Source: Methylobacterium radiotolerans JCM 2831 (GTDB lineage Bacteria; Pseudomonadota; Alphaproteobacteria; Rhizobiales; Beijerinckiaceae). Taken from it: a stretch of DNA of 64,000 nt. The notes under the pieces are model-generated. The model did no database searches. It saw only the letters and a list, made by a program, of their open reading frames with translations, and was not told the DNA's origin. Position 1 is the first letter of the stretch; every line of letters starts with the position of its first letter. The DNA lies in assembly GCF_000019725.1 (NCBI RefSeq), contig NC_010510.1, positions 472,001-536,000 on the forward strand, written 5' to 3'. Positions 8,492 to 17,106 of this stretch are shown here, piece by piece. A program made the position numbers and the translations under genes.

Positions 8492-11325
8492 GCCAGTGCC
8501 TCGCGGATGCGCTCGGGCCGGATAGGGAGTTCGTGGAAGCGGTGGCCGATCGCGTGCGCGACGGCGTTGGCCAGCGCCGGGACGACGGCGATCATCACGA
8601 CCTCGGCGATGCCCTTGGGCGGGTCGGTCTCCGAGAGCGGCGGCAGGATCTCCACCGTCTGGTTCCACGGGGCCACGTCGCGGGCGCGGGGGAGCTCGTA
8701 GCGGTTCCAGTTCCACGTGCCGTCGCCGGGGCCGTCCTCGTAGAGGGGCAGCACCTCCTTGAGGGCGTGGCCGATCCCCATGGCGAGGCCGCCCTGCACC
8801 TGGCCGGAGACCAGCTCGGGCACGATCTGGCGGCCGCACTCGAGGATCGAGTGGTGGGACAGGATCGTCACGTCGCCGCTGGCGGTGTCGACCGCGACCT
8901 CCGCCAGGGTGGCCATCGGCGCGTAGTAGGTCGTGCCGACATTGTTGCGCTGGGTCGGCGGGTAGAAGACCGCCGCCCGGGGCACGAAGTGCCAGCCCGC
9001 ATCCGCCATCAGGGCGCGGCGCTCGGGCGGGGCCCCGGCGCCGTAGCGCACCGACAGGGCGTCGATCGGCAGGCGCGTCCGGCCCGTCCCGGGCAGGTCG
9101 AACTCGGCCTCGGCCCATTGCCAGCGGTTGAAGGTGTGGAGGGTCACGCCGACCGGCAGCCCGAGCCGGTGCGCCTCGGCGGCCACCTCCTCCAGCGACA
9201 GCGGCGGGAGGCCGCCGCCCAGCACTTGCCCGTCCACCAGCCGCAGGTCCTCGCGGGCGACCACGTGGTAGGAGGCCAGCGCCCCGCCGCCGCCGCCCCG
9301 CGCCCAGAGCGCGCGGGCGGCGGGCCAGACGGCGTGGTCGACGAGGAACCGCGCGGCCGTCCGGGTGGCGTGGCCGAGGTAGTAGGCCGAGTTGGTCGCG
9401 CTCATCGGCGAGGTGAAGCGCGGCGTCCAGCGGGGGTTCTGCGCCCGGCGGTCCTCCTCTTCCTGCGGCGTCGTGTAGGGCTGGTCGGAGGTCTCGAGGG
9501 GCATCTCGGGCCAGCGCACCACGCCGAACGCGGTCTCCGAAGGCACCCGGCCGAGGATCTCGGCCACCATGACCGCCTGCGAGGTGGTGACGCCCGGGCC
9601 CATCTCGTGGGCGACGTGGCGCAGGCTCAGGCGGCCCCGCGGGTCGAGCTCCAGCGAGGCGACCGCCGCCTCGGCGCCCGTGCCGTAATCCTTGTGCACC
9701 TGCGCGAAGCCGACGCCGTAGCGGCGGCCTGGATGGGCGGCCTCGTAGGCGGCCTTGCGCGCCGCCCGGTCCCGCCAGAGCGGGTGCGCGGCGGCCTTCG
9801 CCAGGATCTCCGCGTTGCGCAGCGCCCCGGCCGGGACCGCGCCCTGGCTGTTGCGCTGGCCCGAGCGGAGCACGTTGCGCAGGCGCAGCTCGATCGCGTC
9901 GATGTCGAGGAGCGCCGCCGCCTCGTCGACCATCATCTCGGTGGCCGACATGGTCTGGAGCGTGCCGAAGCCCCGGGTCGATCCGGCCTCCACGGCCCGC
10001 GAGGCCAGGGCGATCGCCTGGAAGTCGCTCTTCGGCAGGTAGTAGATCGACTGCGCCGCGGTGGCGCCGACGAAGGAGACCGCGACGGAGTAGTTGGGGC
10101 GCCCGCCGCCGTCGCAGGCGAAGCGCCCGGTCATGGCCCGGAACCGGCCGGTGGCCCGGTCCACCAGCAGGACGGTGTCCATCCGGAAGGCGTGGCGCTT
10201 CAGCCCGTTCTGGAACTGCTCGAACCGGTCGTTGGCGAGGCGCACCGGCCGCCCGCCCGCGTAGAGCGCGGCCACGACGCAGAGGAACGGGAAGATGTGG
10301 TGGTCCTTCGTCCCGTACCCGACCGTGTAGCCGACCTTGAGATCGACCTCCCTGAGCGGGAACCGGGACTTCGAGACCAGCGCGGCGGCGGCCTCGGCCA
10401 CGTCGTAGGGCGACTGCGTCGCCATCATCAGGCGCAGCGTGCCGGTGGCCGGATCGTACCAGACGTTGCCGTTGTCGGCCTCCATGGCCGAGGCGTCCGT
10501 CGACTGCGACCGGTAGGTCCGCCGCATCACCAGGGCGTCCGCGCCGGCGCCGTCGATCTCGGCGGCGATGGCGGCCGCCGCCGCCATACCCCTGGCGAAG
10601 GGGCCGTCGTCGCCGGCCTTCGGCCAGGCGGGCTCGTCGCCGGAGAAGCCGGCGAAGATCGGGGACTGCTCGAACGGCGAGAACCGGTCGGGCGCGTCCG
10701 GCGCGTCGCCCTCGATCCGCACCCAGCGCGAGGCGCCGTAATGGGCCGGCGGCCTGGGACCGGTCTCAGCGCCGTACCGCACGACGTCGTCGGCGAAGCG
10801 CAGAGCGCGCTTGGCCGCGGCGAAGCGCGGGAAGTCGGCGTAGATCAGGATCGCCACCGGCTGCCCGAGCAGGCGCGGCGTCTCGCCCTGCGGCACGAGG
10901 AACCAGTCGCCGAAGAAGTCGGCGTGCGGGACCGAGACCCCGTCCGCCACCAGGTCCTCGTGCCGGACGATCCGGTCCGGCCGCAGGGAGGCCGGGAGCC
11001 GGGAGAGGTCGAGGCCGGTGAAGCGGCGGTCGGCGCGGGTCGCCGCGACGAGGAAAGCGTGGGCTTGGCGGTCGGGCCAGCCGGCGAGGTCGCGGGCCCG
11101 GTAGTCGCGGGAGAAGGTCTTGGCGCCCGTGACCTTGGCGACGGCGTCGAGGCGGTAGCGGGGCCGGCCCGGCGCGGTCCAAGGGGAGCCGGCGGACAGG
11201 CCGGTCTCGGCGAGCTGCGCCCGGGCCGCGGGCGCCAGGAAGGAGACCTTCACGGCGACGCTCGCTGCCGCGCCGGCCTTCAGGAAGTGGCGCCGCGAGA
11301 GCGCCCCGATGGTCTCGGTCGACAT
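8488..11325 (-). CDS. Molybdopterin-binding large subunit, Tat-exported, xanthine dehydrogenase family
   Basis: A 945-residue molybdenum hydroxylase catalytic subunit of the kind seen in isoquinoline 1-oxidoreductase-type enzymes. The N-terminus has a twin-arginine signal (SRRHFLKAG, residues 10-18). The catalytic glutamate of the family appears conserved near the C-terminus (KGIAEVV, E908). The subunit order large, 2Fe-2S, cytochrome c differs from NAD-linked cytoplasmic XDH. Between a urate/xanthine-type permease and a nucleoside-type porin, oxidation of hypoxanthine or xanthine in the periplasm is the best inference. Other N-heterocycles or aldehydes remain possible. Confidence 0.92.
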   Translation of the reverse strand: MSTETIGALSRRHFLKAGAAASVAVKVSFLAPAARAQLAETGLSAGSPWTAPGRPRYRLDAVAKVTGAKTFSRDYRARDLAGWPDRQAHAFLVAATRADRRFTGLDLSRLPASLRPDRIVRHEDLVADGVSVPHADFFGDWFLVPQGETPRLLGQPVAILIYADFPRFAAAKRALRFADDVVRYGAETGPRPPAHYGASRWVRIEGDAPDAPDRFSPFEQSPIFAGFSGDEPAWPKAGDDGPFARGMAAAAAIAAEIDGAGADALVMRRTYRSQSTDASAMEADNGNVWYDPATGTLRLMMATQSPYDVAEAAAALVSKSRFPLREVDLKVGYTVGYGTKDHHIFPFLCVVAALYAGGRPVRLANDRFEQFQNGLKRHAFRMDTVLLVDRATGRFRAMTGRFACDGGGRPNYSVAVSFVGATAAQSIYYLPKSDFQAIALASRAVEAGSTRGFGTLQTMSATEMMVDEAAALLDIDAIELRLRNVLRSGQRNSQGAVPAGALRNAEILAKAAAHPLWRDRAARKAAYEAAHPGRRYGVGFAQVHKDYGTGAEAAVASLELDPRGRLSLRHVAHEMGPGVTTSQAVMVAEILGRVPSETAFGVVRWPEMPLETSDQPYTTPQEEEDRRAQNPRWTPRFTSPMSATNSAYYLGHATRTAARFLVDHAVWPAARALWARGGGGGALASYHVVAREDLRLVDGQVLGGGLPPLSLEEVAAEAHRLGLPVGVTLHTFNRWQWAEAEFDLPGTGRTRLPIDALSVRYGAGAPPERRALMADAGWHFVPRAAVFYPPTQRNNVGTTYYAPMATLAEVAVDTASGDVTILSHHSILECGRQIVPELVSGQVQGGLAMGIGHALKEVLPLYEDGPGDGTWNWNRYELPRARDVAPWNQTVEILPPLSETDPPKGIAEVVMIAVVPALANAVAHAIGHRFHELPIRPERIREALA

Positions 11326-11337
11326 GACGTCTCCCCT

Positions 11338-12729
11338 TCAGGCCCGGTCCAGGACGGCCGCGTGCGCGAAGTCGGGCTCCGCGTCGGCGGCGCGGTGCTC
11401 GGCCCCGGCACCGAGACGGTCCGAGTTCAGCAGCAGGTTCAGGACGATCGCGCCGATGGCGCCGAGGGTGATCCCGCTGTGCAGGATCGGCCCGGCCCAG
11501 TCCGGCGCCGTGGCGGCGAAGAGCTTCGGCGCCGCCATCGGGATGAGGCTCAGGCCGATGCTGACCGCGACGACGATCTGGTTGCGGCGGTCCCCGAGAT
11601 CGGCGCCGCTCACGATCTTGAGCCCCGCCGCCGCGACCATGCCGAAGATGACGATGCCGGCGCCGCCGAGCACGGCCGGCGGGATCGACGCCACCGCGAA
11701 GGCGACCTTGGGCAGGAGGCTGACGCCCAGGATGATGAAGCCCGCCGCGACCGTGACGTAGCGGCTGCGCACCCGCGTCATGTTCACGAGGCCGACGTTC
11801 TGCGAGAACGAGGTGTGCGGGAAGGTGTTGAGGCAGCCCGCGATCAGCGTCGAGAGCGAGTCCGCCATCAGGCCGCGGGTCAGGGTCCGCTTGTCCACCG
11901 GGCGCCCGACGATGTCGCCCACCGCCAGGAACATGCCGGTCGACTCGACCAGCGTGACCATCATGACGATGCACATCGCCGCCACGGCCGTCAGGTGGAA
12001 GGTCGGCCAGCCGAAGTGGAACGGCGTGACGAGGGCGATGAGCGGGCGCTCGGCCAGCCCGTCGAGGCGGAACAGGCCGAGCGGCCAGGCGAGGCACAGG
12101 CCCGCGACGAGGCCGATCAGCACGGCGACGTTGGCGACGAAGCCGGTGGCGAAGCGGCTGACCACCAAGATCACCGCCAGGACGAAGGCGGCGACGCCGA
12201 GATGGACCGGGGCGCCGAAATCGGCGGCCCCGAAGCCGCCGCCCGCCCAGTTGATCCCGACCGGCAGCAGCGTGACGCCGATGATCAGGATGACCGTGCC
12301 GGTGACCAGCGGCGGGAAGAAGCTCGCCAGCTTGGAGAAGAACGGCCGGAGCAGCAGCCCGAACACCCCCGCCCCGATGGTCGCGCCGAAGATGCCCGGC
12401 AGGCCGATGGTCGGGTCCTGCGCCATCGCCACCATCGGGCCGACCGCCGCGAAGCTGACGCCCATGATGACCGGCAGGCGGATGCCGAAGATGCCCAGGC
12501 CGAGGGACTGGATCAGGATCGCGATGCCCGTCACCAGCAGGTCGCAGTTGATCAGGTAGGCGACCGTCTCGGTCGGCAGGTTCATCGCCGCGCCGAGGAT
12601 GAGCGGCGGCGCCACCGCCCCCGCGCTCATCACGAGCACGTGCTGCATGCCGTAGGCGAGGAGCTTGGGAAGCGGCGGGATCGCGTCGACCGCGTCCACC
12701 TCGCGCGTTGTCCTGTCGTGAGACGTCAT
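11338..12729 (-). CDS. NCS2-family urate/xanthine permease
   Basis: A 463-residue polytopic membrane transporter with about 14 hydrophobic segments. It carries the NCS2 signature QNVGLVNMTR, the QHVLVMSAG motif in the first helix and the ESTGMF motif. The glutamine-type signature is the one found in xanthine and urate carriers rather than uracil carriers. The ATG at 12729 was chosen over 49 upstream codons because family homology starts at AIPPLPKLLAYGMQH. It is the first gene of the leftward Mo-hydroxylase run and probably brings urate or xanthine into the cytoplasm for PuuD and its followers. Confidence 0.92.
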   Translation of the reverse strand: MTSHDRTTREVDAVDAIPPLPKLLAYGMQHVLVMSAGAVAPPLILGAAMNLPTETVAYLINCDLLVTGIAILIQSLGLGIFGIRLPVIMGVSFAAVGPMVAMAQDPTIGLPGIFGATIGAGVFGLLLRPFFSKLASFFPPLVTGTVILIIGVTLLPVGINWAGGGFGAADFGAPVHLGVAAFVLAVILVVSRFATGFVANVAVLIGLVAGLCLAWPLGLFRLDGLAERPLIALVTPFHFGWPTFHLTAVAAMCIVMMVTLVESTGMFLAVGDIVGRPVDKRTLTRGLMADSLSTLIAGCLNTFPHTSFSQNVGLVNMTRVRSRYVTVAAGFIILGVSLLPKVAFAVASIPPAVLGGAGIVIFGMVAAAGLKIVSGADLGDRRNQIVVAVSIGLSLIPMAAPKLFAATAPDWAGPILHSGITLGAIGAIVLNLLLNSDRLGAGAEHRAADAEPDFAHAAVLDRA

Positions 12730-13169
12730 GGGCGTGTCCTCCGCCAGCCGGGACCTGTCGAGGCGTCGTCCCGCGATGGTGTCGTCAGGGACCCGGCAGC
12801 GGTGGCTGGACCTCTTCCGGGTCCGGGCCGCCAGGAGCGGGTGTGGGGCCAGTCGCAGGGCGGGCCGTGGCGGCACGCCCGGGGGCGGGGGAGCGGGCTC
12901 TCGGCGGCCGCTCCGGGGTCATGCGCTGCCGACTTGGCTGGCTCTCAAACCTTGCATGGCTGGCCGCGAATGCCATGCCGGGATTTCGGAAGCAGTTTGC
13001 GAAAAATCGCCAAGGTGGCCGGTGGCTGCTGCCGTATGCTGCGGCCCGCTGACGGCCCCGAGACGGTGCGCCCGGCACGGCGTTCCTGCCGCCAGAGGGC
13101 GGCATCTGGCCGTGGGGAGGCGGCGCGGCCCATCCGGCGCGGCCTCCAGGGTGCACCCGGAGAGACGCG
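12730..13169. promoter_or_regulatory. Divergent control region between permease and 8-oxoguanine deaminase genes
   Basis: This 440-base gap separates two divergent genes and so must hold both promoters. It contains one short inverted repeat, GCATGGC at 12954-12960 and GCCATGC at 12972-12978 with an 11-base spacer, a plausible dimer operator. A somewhat AT-richer patch follows at about 12990-13020. I could not assign -35/-10 boxes and see no additional gene. Confidence 0.4.
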
Positions 13170-14528
13170 ATGACCTCCCTGCTGCTGACGAACGCCGATA
13201 TCCTGGTGACGATGGATGCGCAGCGCCGGGAGATCCCCGGCGGCGCGGTCTACGTGGAGGACAACCGCATCGTCGCCGTCGGCCCCGCCGCCGAGGTGCC
13301 GCAGCGGGCCGATACCGTCCTCGACATGCGCGGCCACGCGGTGCTGCCGGGCCTCGTGAACACCCACCACCACATGTACCAGACGCTCACCCGCGCGGTG
13401 CCGGCCGCGCAGGACGCCGAGCTGTTCGGCTGGCTGAAGGCGCTCTACCCGATCTGGGCCCGGCTCACGCCGGAGATGGTCCGCGTCTCGACGCAGACCG
13501 CGATGGCGGAGCTGATCCTCTCGGGCTGCACCACGTCGAGCGACCACCTCTACATCTACCCGAACGGCTGCCGGCTCGACGATTCCATCGAGGGCGCCGA
13601 GGAGATCGGCATGCGCTTCCACGCCGCCCGCGGCGCGATGAGCGTCGGGGAGAGCGCGGGCGGTCTGCCGCCGGACTCGGTGGTCGAGGACGAGGCGGCG
13701 ATCCTCGCCGACACGCGCCGTCTGATCGAGCGCTGGCACGATCCGGAGCGCTTCGCCATGCGCCGGATCGTGGTGGCGCCCTGCTCACCGTTCTCGGTGA
13801 GCCGCGGCCTGATGCGCGACGCGGCCGAACTGGCCCGGCACTACGGCGTCTCGCTCCACACCCACCTCGCTGAGAACGACGACGACGTCCGCTACAGCCT
13901 GGAAAAATTCGGAATGACGCCGGCGGCGTACGCCGCCGACCTGGGCTGGACGGGCCCCGACGTGTGGCACGCCCACTGCGTCAAGCTCGACCGCGCCGGC
14001 ATCGCGCTGTTCGGCCGGACCGGGACCGGGGTGGCGCACTGCCCGTGCTCCAACATGCGCCTGGCCTCGGGCATCGCGCCCATCCGGCAGATGCGGTGCG
14101 AGGGCGTTCCGGTCGGGCTCGGCGTCGACGGCTCGGCCTCCAACGACGGGTCGCACATGCTGGGCGAGGCGCGGCAGGCCATGCTGCTCGCCCGCGTCGG
14201 CTCCGGACCGGCGGCCATGACGGCCCGCGAGGCGCTGGAGATCGCGACGCTCGGCGGCGCGAAGGTGCTGAACCGGGACGATATCGGCGCGCTGGCCCCC
14301 GGCATGGCGGCCGACATCGTCGCCTTCGACCTGCGGGGTCTCGGCATGGCGGGGGCGCTGCACGACCCCGTCGCCGCCCTCACCTTCTGCGCGCCGCAGA
14401 CGGTAGCCTGGAGCGTCATCAACGGGAAGATCGTGGTCCGCGAGGGCCGCCTGACCACCCTCGACACGAAGGCGCTGGCCGCCCGCCACAACGCCCTCGC
14501 GGCGGCCCTGGTGCGAGACGAGGCGTAG
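13170..14528 (+). CDS. 8-oxoguanine deaminase (amidohydrolase superfamily)
   Basis: A 452-residue TIM-barrel metal hydrolase. The metal-binding NTHHHMYQTLTRA segment (H66-H68), the APCSPFSVS motif, the THLAEN histidine, the AHCVKLD histidine and the VDGSASNDG aspartate are all present. The combination CSPFSVS with HCPCSNMRLASGIAP matches 8-oxoguanine deaminases rather than plain guanine deaminase or the s-triazine hydrolases of the same group. The reaction gives urate plus ammonia and would feed the adjacent urate pathway. The start has a GGAGAG site eight bases upstream. Relatives with other purine or triazine substrates cannot be excluded. Confidence 0.87.
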   Translation: MTSLLLTNADILVTMDAQRREIPGGAVYVEDNRIVAVGPAAEVPQRADTVLDMRGHAVLPGLVNTHHHMYQTLTRAVPAAQDAELFGWLKALYPIWARLTPEMVRVSTQTAMAELILSGCTTSSDHLYIYPNGCRLDDSIEGAEEIGMRFHAARGAMSVGESAGGLPPDSVVEDEAAILADTRRLIERWHDPERFAMRRIVVAPCSPFSVSRGLMRDAAELARHYGVSLHTHLAENDDDVRYSLEKFGMTPAAYAADLGWTGPDVWHAHCVKLDRAGIALFGRTGTGVAHCPCSNMRLASGIAPIRQMRCEGVPVGLGVDGSASNDGSHMLGEARQAMLLARVGSGPAAMTAREALEIATLGGAKVLNRDDIGALAPGMAADIVAFDLRGLGMAGALHDPVAALTFCAPQTVAWSVINGKIVVREGRLTTLDTKALAARHNALAAALVRDEA

Positions 14529-14607
14529 GCCGACCCATCCTCCCCGGCCGAGGGCTCGTGGATTCGGACATCGGGGTCGGCGGCGCACCTTCAGGATCGG
14601 GCGCGCG

Positions 14608-14736
14608 TCCCCTCTCCCGTGCGGGAGAGGGACAGGGTGAGGGATCAGGTCTGTCCGGACGAGGCGCGTCGATCTCGGGCTCGATCCTGGGACTTCTCAG
14701 CCCTCACCCCAACCCTCTCCCGCACGGGAGAGGGGA
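14608..14736. repeat. Paired intergenic palindromic repeat
   Basis: Two 37-base arms, 14608-14644 and 14700-14736, are inverted copies of each other with 33 matches and a 55-base spacer. Each arm has its own inner palindrome (CCTCTCCCG, two bases, CGGGAGAGG). The element sits between convergent genes (8-oxoguanine deaminase and bhcD), where it could fold into a large hairpin and act as a two-way terminator. The structure is like the short dispersed intergenic repeats common in alphaproteobacteria; copy number elsewhere was not checked. Confidence 0.8.
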
Positions 14737-14798
14737 CTCGTCGCGCTCTTCATCGGCGTCAGCGTTCTCTCACCCGTGGGCGGCGCCCGCCGAGCTGG

Positions 14799-15764
14799 TC
14801 AGAAATCCACCTCCGTCGCCAGCCCCTTGGCCACCGCGCGGTCGACGGCCACCGCGGCGACCGCGAGGTCCTGCAGTCCGACCCCGGTTCCGTCGAAGAC
14901 CGTGATCTCGGCGTCCGACACGCGGCCCGGATGATCGCCGTTGATCACCGCGCCGATCTCCACGATGGAATCCGCGGCGAGGAGCCCCCGCGCGACGGCG
15001 TGCTGCGCCTCGCCGAGGCTGACCGACTGCGCGACCTCGTCGGTGAACACCGTCGCGGCGGCGAGCAGTTCGGCCTCCACCTCCTGCTTGCCGCGCGTGT
15101 CCGTCCCCATGCAGGCGACGTGCGTGCCCGGCCGGACCTGCGCGGCCTTCAGGATCGGCGCGAAGGAGGACGTGATCGTCACGACGACGTCGGCCTCGGC
15201 GCCGAGGCGGTCGAGGTCCACCACCTCGAACGGCACGCCGCGCTCCCGCGCCACCGCCTCCATCCGGCCGAACATGCCGGGATGCAGGTTCCACGCGAGG
15301 ACCCGCTCGAACGGCCGCTGCGCCAGCGCCGCGCGCAGCTGGAACGCCGACTGGTGGCCCGCGCCGATCATGCCGAGCACGCGCGCGCCCTCGCGAGCGA
15401 GGTGCCGGATGGAGATGGCGCAGGCCGCGGCGGTGCGGAGCGCCGTGAGGAGGTTGCCCCCCACCACGGCCCGGCAGCGCCCGGTATCGGCGTCGAACAG
15501 GAACACCGTCGACTGGTGGTTGGTCAGGCCCTTCGCGGCGTTGCCGGGCCAGAAGCCGCCGGCCTTGAGCCCGAGCGCGAGGCTGTCCCGGTCGAAGCCG
15601 GACTTGAAGCCGTAGAGCGCGTCGGCGTGGCCGATGGCTTCCCGGACGACCGGGAAGTTCCCGGCCCGCCGCCGCGCCATGGAGGCGAAGACCTGCTCGA
15701 CGGCGCCGAAGCACTCCGCCTCGGTCAGCAGCCCGTCGATCGCGTGCTCGGGAACGATGATCAT
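14799..15764 (-). CDS. bhcD: Iminosuccinate reductase (ornithine cyclodeaminase/mu-crystallin family)
   Basis: A 321-residue NAD(P)-binding protein of the OCD/mu-crystallin family, with the Rossmann motif VLGMIGAGHQSAFQLRA at about 130-146 and the downstream MGTDTRGKQEV segment. By itself the family is broad (ornithine cyclodeaminase, pyrroline carboxylate reductase). Its place as the last gene after aminotransferase, dehydratase and aldolase homologues identifies it as BhcD, which reduces iminosuccinate to aspartate and so regenerates the amino donor of the beta-hydroxyaspartate cycle. It is separated from bhcC by 150 bases holding a repeat. Confidence 0.87.
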   Translation of the reverse strand: MIIVPEHAIDGLLTEAECFGAVEQVFASMARRRAGNFPVVREAIGHADALYGFKSGFDRDSLALGLKAGGFWPGNAAKGLTNHQSTVFLFDADTGRCRAVVGGNLLTALRTAAACAISIRHLAREGARVLGMIGAGHQSAFQLRAALAQRPFERVLAWNLHPGMFGRMEAVARERGVPFEVVDLDRLGAEADVVVTITSSFAPILKAAQVRPGTHVACMGTDTRGKQEVEAELLAAATVFTDEVAQSVSLGEAQHAVARGLLAADSIVEIGAVINGDHPGRVSDAEITVFDGTGVGLQDLAVAAVAVDRAVAKGLATEVDF

Positions 15765-15801
15765 CGCGGATGTCTCCTCGGTTCGTGAGCCGTCGTATCG
15801 C

Positions 15802-15899
15802 CTCCGTCATCGCGGGCGGAGCCAGGCGCCCCAGGGCAGCGGGCCCTTTCCAGGCGCGGCGCGTCCCCGGATCGCCGCGCTGCGCCCGCAGCGACGGAG
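15802..15899. repeat. Dispersed palindromic intergenic repeat inside the bhc operon
   Basis: A 98-base element with imperfect 17-base inverted ends: CTCCGTCATCGCGGGCG at 15802-15818 and CGCCCGCAGCGACGGAG at 15883-15899 (14 of 17 pair). The ends and the GATCGC core resemble the CGTCATTGCGAGCGCAGCGAAG-type repeat scattered through many Hyphomicrobiales genomes. It lies between bhcC and bhcD. As a transcript it would form a stable hairpin that could alter mRNA stability or lower bhcD expression. Confidence 0.6.
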
Positions 15900-15914
15900 T
15901 GTGTGCAGCGCGAG

Positions 15915-17093
15915 TCAGTAGGCCTTGCCGCGGGCCGAGACCGGCCAGAGCGTCTCGACCCGGCCGTTGCGCACGCCGACGTACCAGTCGTGGACGTTGC
16001 AGGTCGGATCGCAGTGGCCGGGGACGAGGCGCAGACGGTCGTTGACCTTCAGCCTGCCTTCGGGATCCTCGATCACCCCGTGCTCGTCCGAGCACTTGAT
16101 GTACGTCACGTCGTCGCGGCCGAAGACGAAGGGCAGGCCGGAATCGACCGACTGGACCTTCAGGCCCGCGTCGCAGATCGCCTTGTCGGCCTTGGCGTGG
16201 CTCATCACGCTGGTGAGGATGAACAGGGCGTTCTGCCACTCGCCCGCGTCGATGCGGTTGCCGTCCCGGTCGCGGATGCGCCCGTAATCGGCGTCCATGA
16301 ACGCGTAGCTGCCGCATTGCAGCTCGTTGTAGACGCCGGATCCGGCCTCGAAATAGTAGCTGCCGGTGCCGCCGCCGCTGACGAGTTCCGGCTCGAGTCC
16401 CACCCGGTTCAGCGCCGCGACGGCGTCGCGCACCTGGGCGATGGCCGCGTCGAGCTTGGCGCGCCGTTCCTCGTAGCCGTCGATGTGCTGCATGGCGCCC
16501 TGGTAGGCCTGGAGCCCCGCGAAGCGCAGGTTCGGCGCGGCTTGGACGGCCTGGGCGATCGCCACCACCTCGGGCGTCGTCCGCACGCCGCAGCGGCCGG
16601 CGCCGCAATCGATCTCGACGAAGCAGTCGAGCTGCGTGCCGTGCCTCTGCGCCGCCGCCGAGAGTTCGGCGACGTTCGCCACGTCGTCGAGGCAGACGAT
16701 GATGCGGGCGCCGTGGCGCGGCAGCCGCGCCAGCCGATCGATCTTGCCCGGGTCGCGCACCTGGTTCGAGACGAGGATGTCGGTGATGCCCGCGCGGGCG
16801 AAGACCTCCGCCTCCGAGACCTTCTGGCAGCAGACGCCGCAGGCGCCGCCGAGGCTCTGCTGGAGCTTCAGGATGTCCACGGACTTGTGCATCTTGCCGT
16901 GGGCGCGGTGGCGCATCCCGTGCGCCCTGGCGTAGTCGCCCATCTTGCGGATGTTGCCTTCCAGCGCGTCGAGATCGAGGATCAGGCAGGGCGTCTGGAT
17001 CTCGTCCTCGCGCATGCCGGGCAGCGCCGGGACGTCGAAGCCGACTTCGAGATCGGCCGTCCGGGCGTTCATGAGCCGGGCGTTCAGCTGCAT
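15915..17093 (-). CDS. bhcC: Beta-hydroxyaspartate aldolase (alanine racemase-like, DSD1 family)
   Basis: A 392-residue PLP enzyme of the D-threonine aldolase/DSD1 family. The PLP lysine is K67 in RHRAHGKMHKSV, and the C-terminal metal-binding HCDPTCN is present. In the beta-hydroxyaspartate cycle BhcC condenses glycine with glyoxylate to (2R,3S)-3-hydroxyaspartate. The ATG at 17093 follows bhcB closely (13 bases). Outside this context it could be called a D-threonine aldolase or D-serine dehydratase-like protein; the gene order settles the assignment. Confidence 0.9.
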   Translation of the reverse strand: MQLNARLMNARTADLEVGFDVPALPGMREDEIQTPCLILDLDALEGNIRKMGDYARAHGMRHRAHGKMHKSVDILKLQQSLGGACGVCCQKVSEAEVFARAGITDILVSNQVRDPGKIDRLARLPRHGARIIVCLDDVANVAELSAAAQRHGTQLDCFVEIDCGAGRCGVRTTPEVVAIAQAVQAAPNLRFAGLQAYQGAMQHIDGYEERRAKLDAAIAQVRDAVAALNRVGLEPELVSGGGTGSYYFEAGSGVYNELQCGSYAFMDADYGRIRDRDGNRIDAGEWQNALFILTSVMSHAKADKAICDAGLKVQSVDSGLPFVFGRDDVTYIKCSDEHGVIEDPEGRLKVNDRLRLVPGHCDPTCNVHDWYVGVRNGRVETLWPVSARGKAY

Positions 17094-17106
17094 TGTAAGC
17101 CTCCCA

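Noticed and set aside
8488..11325. Loss of the catalytic glutamate in the Mo large subunit, because GQVQGG has Gln where many have Glu
   Set aside because: That position is not the catalytic residue. The active-site Glu of the family lies further on (bovine AVGEPP region), where this protein has KGIAEVV with E908.
8533..13173. A 1546-codon open frame on the plus strand
   Set aside because: It is antisense to the Mo-hydroxylase and permease genes; its translation is Arg/Gly/Asp/Val-rich with no motif, typical of a high-GC shadow frame.
14799..15764. Ornithine cyclodeaminase
   Set aside because: Only the broad family fits; the four-gene context favours iminosuccinate reductase.
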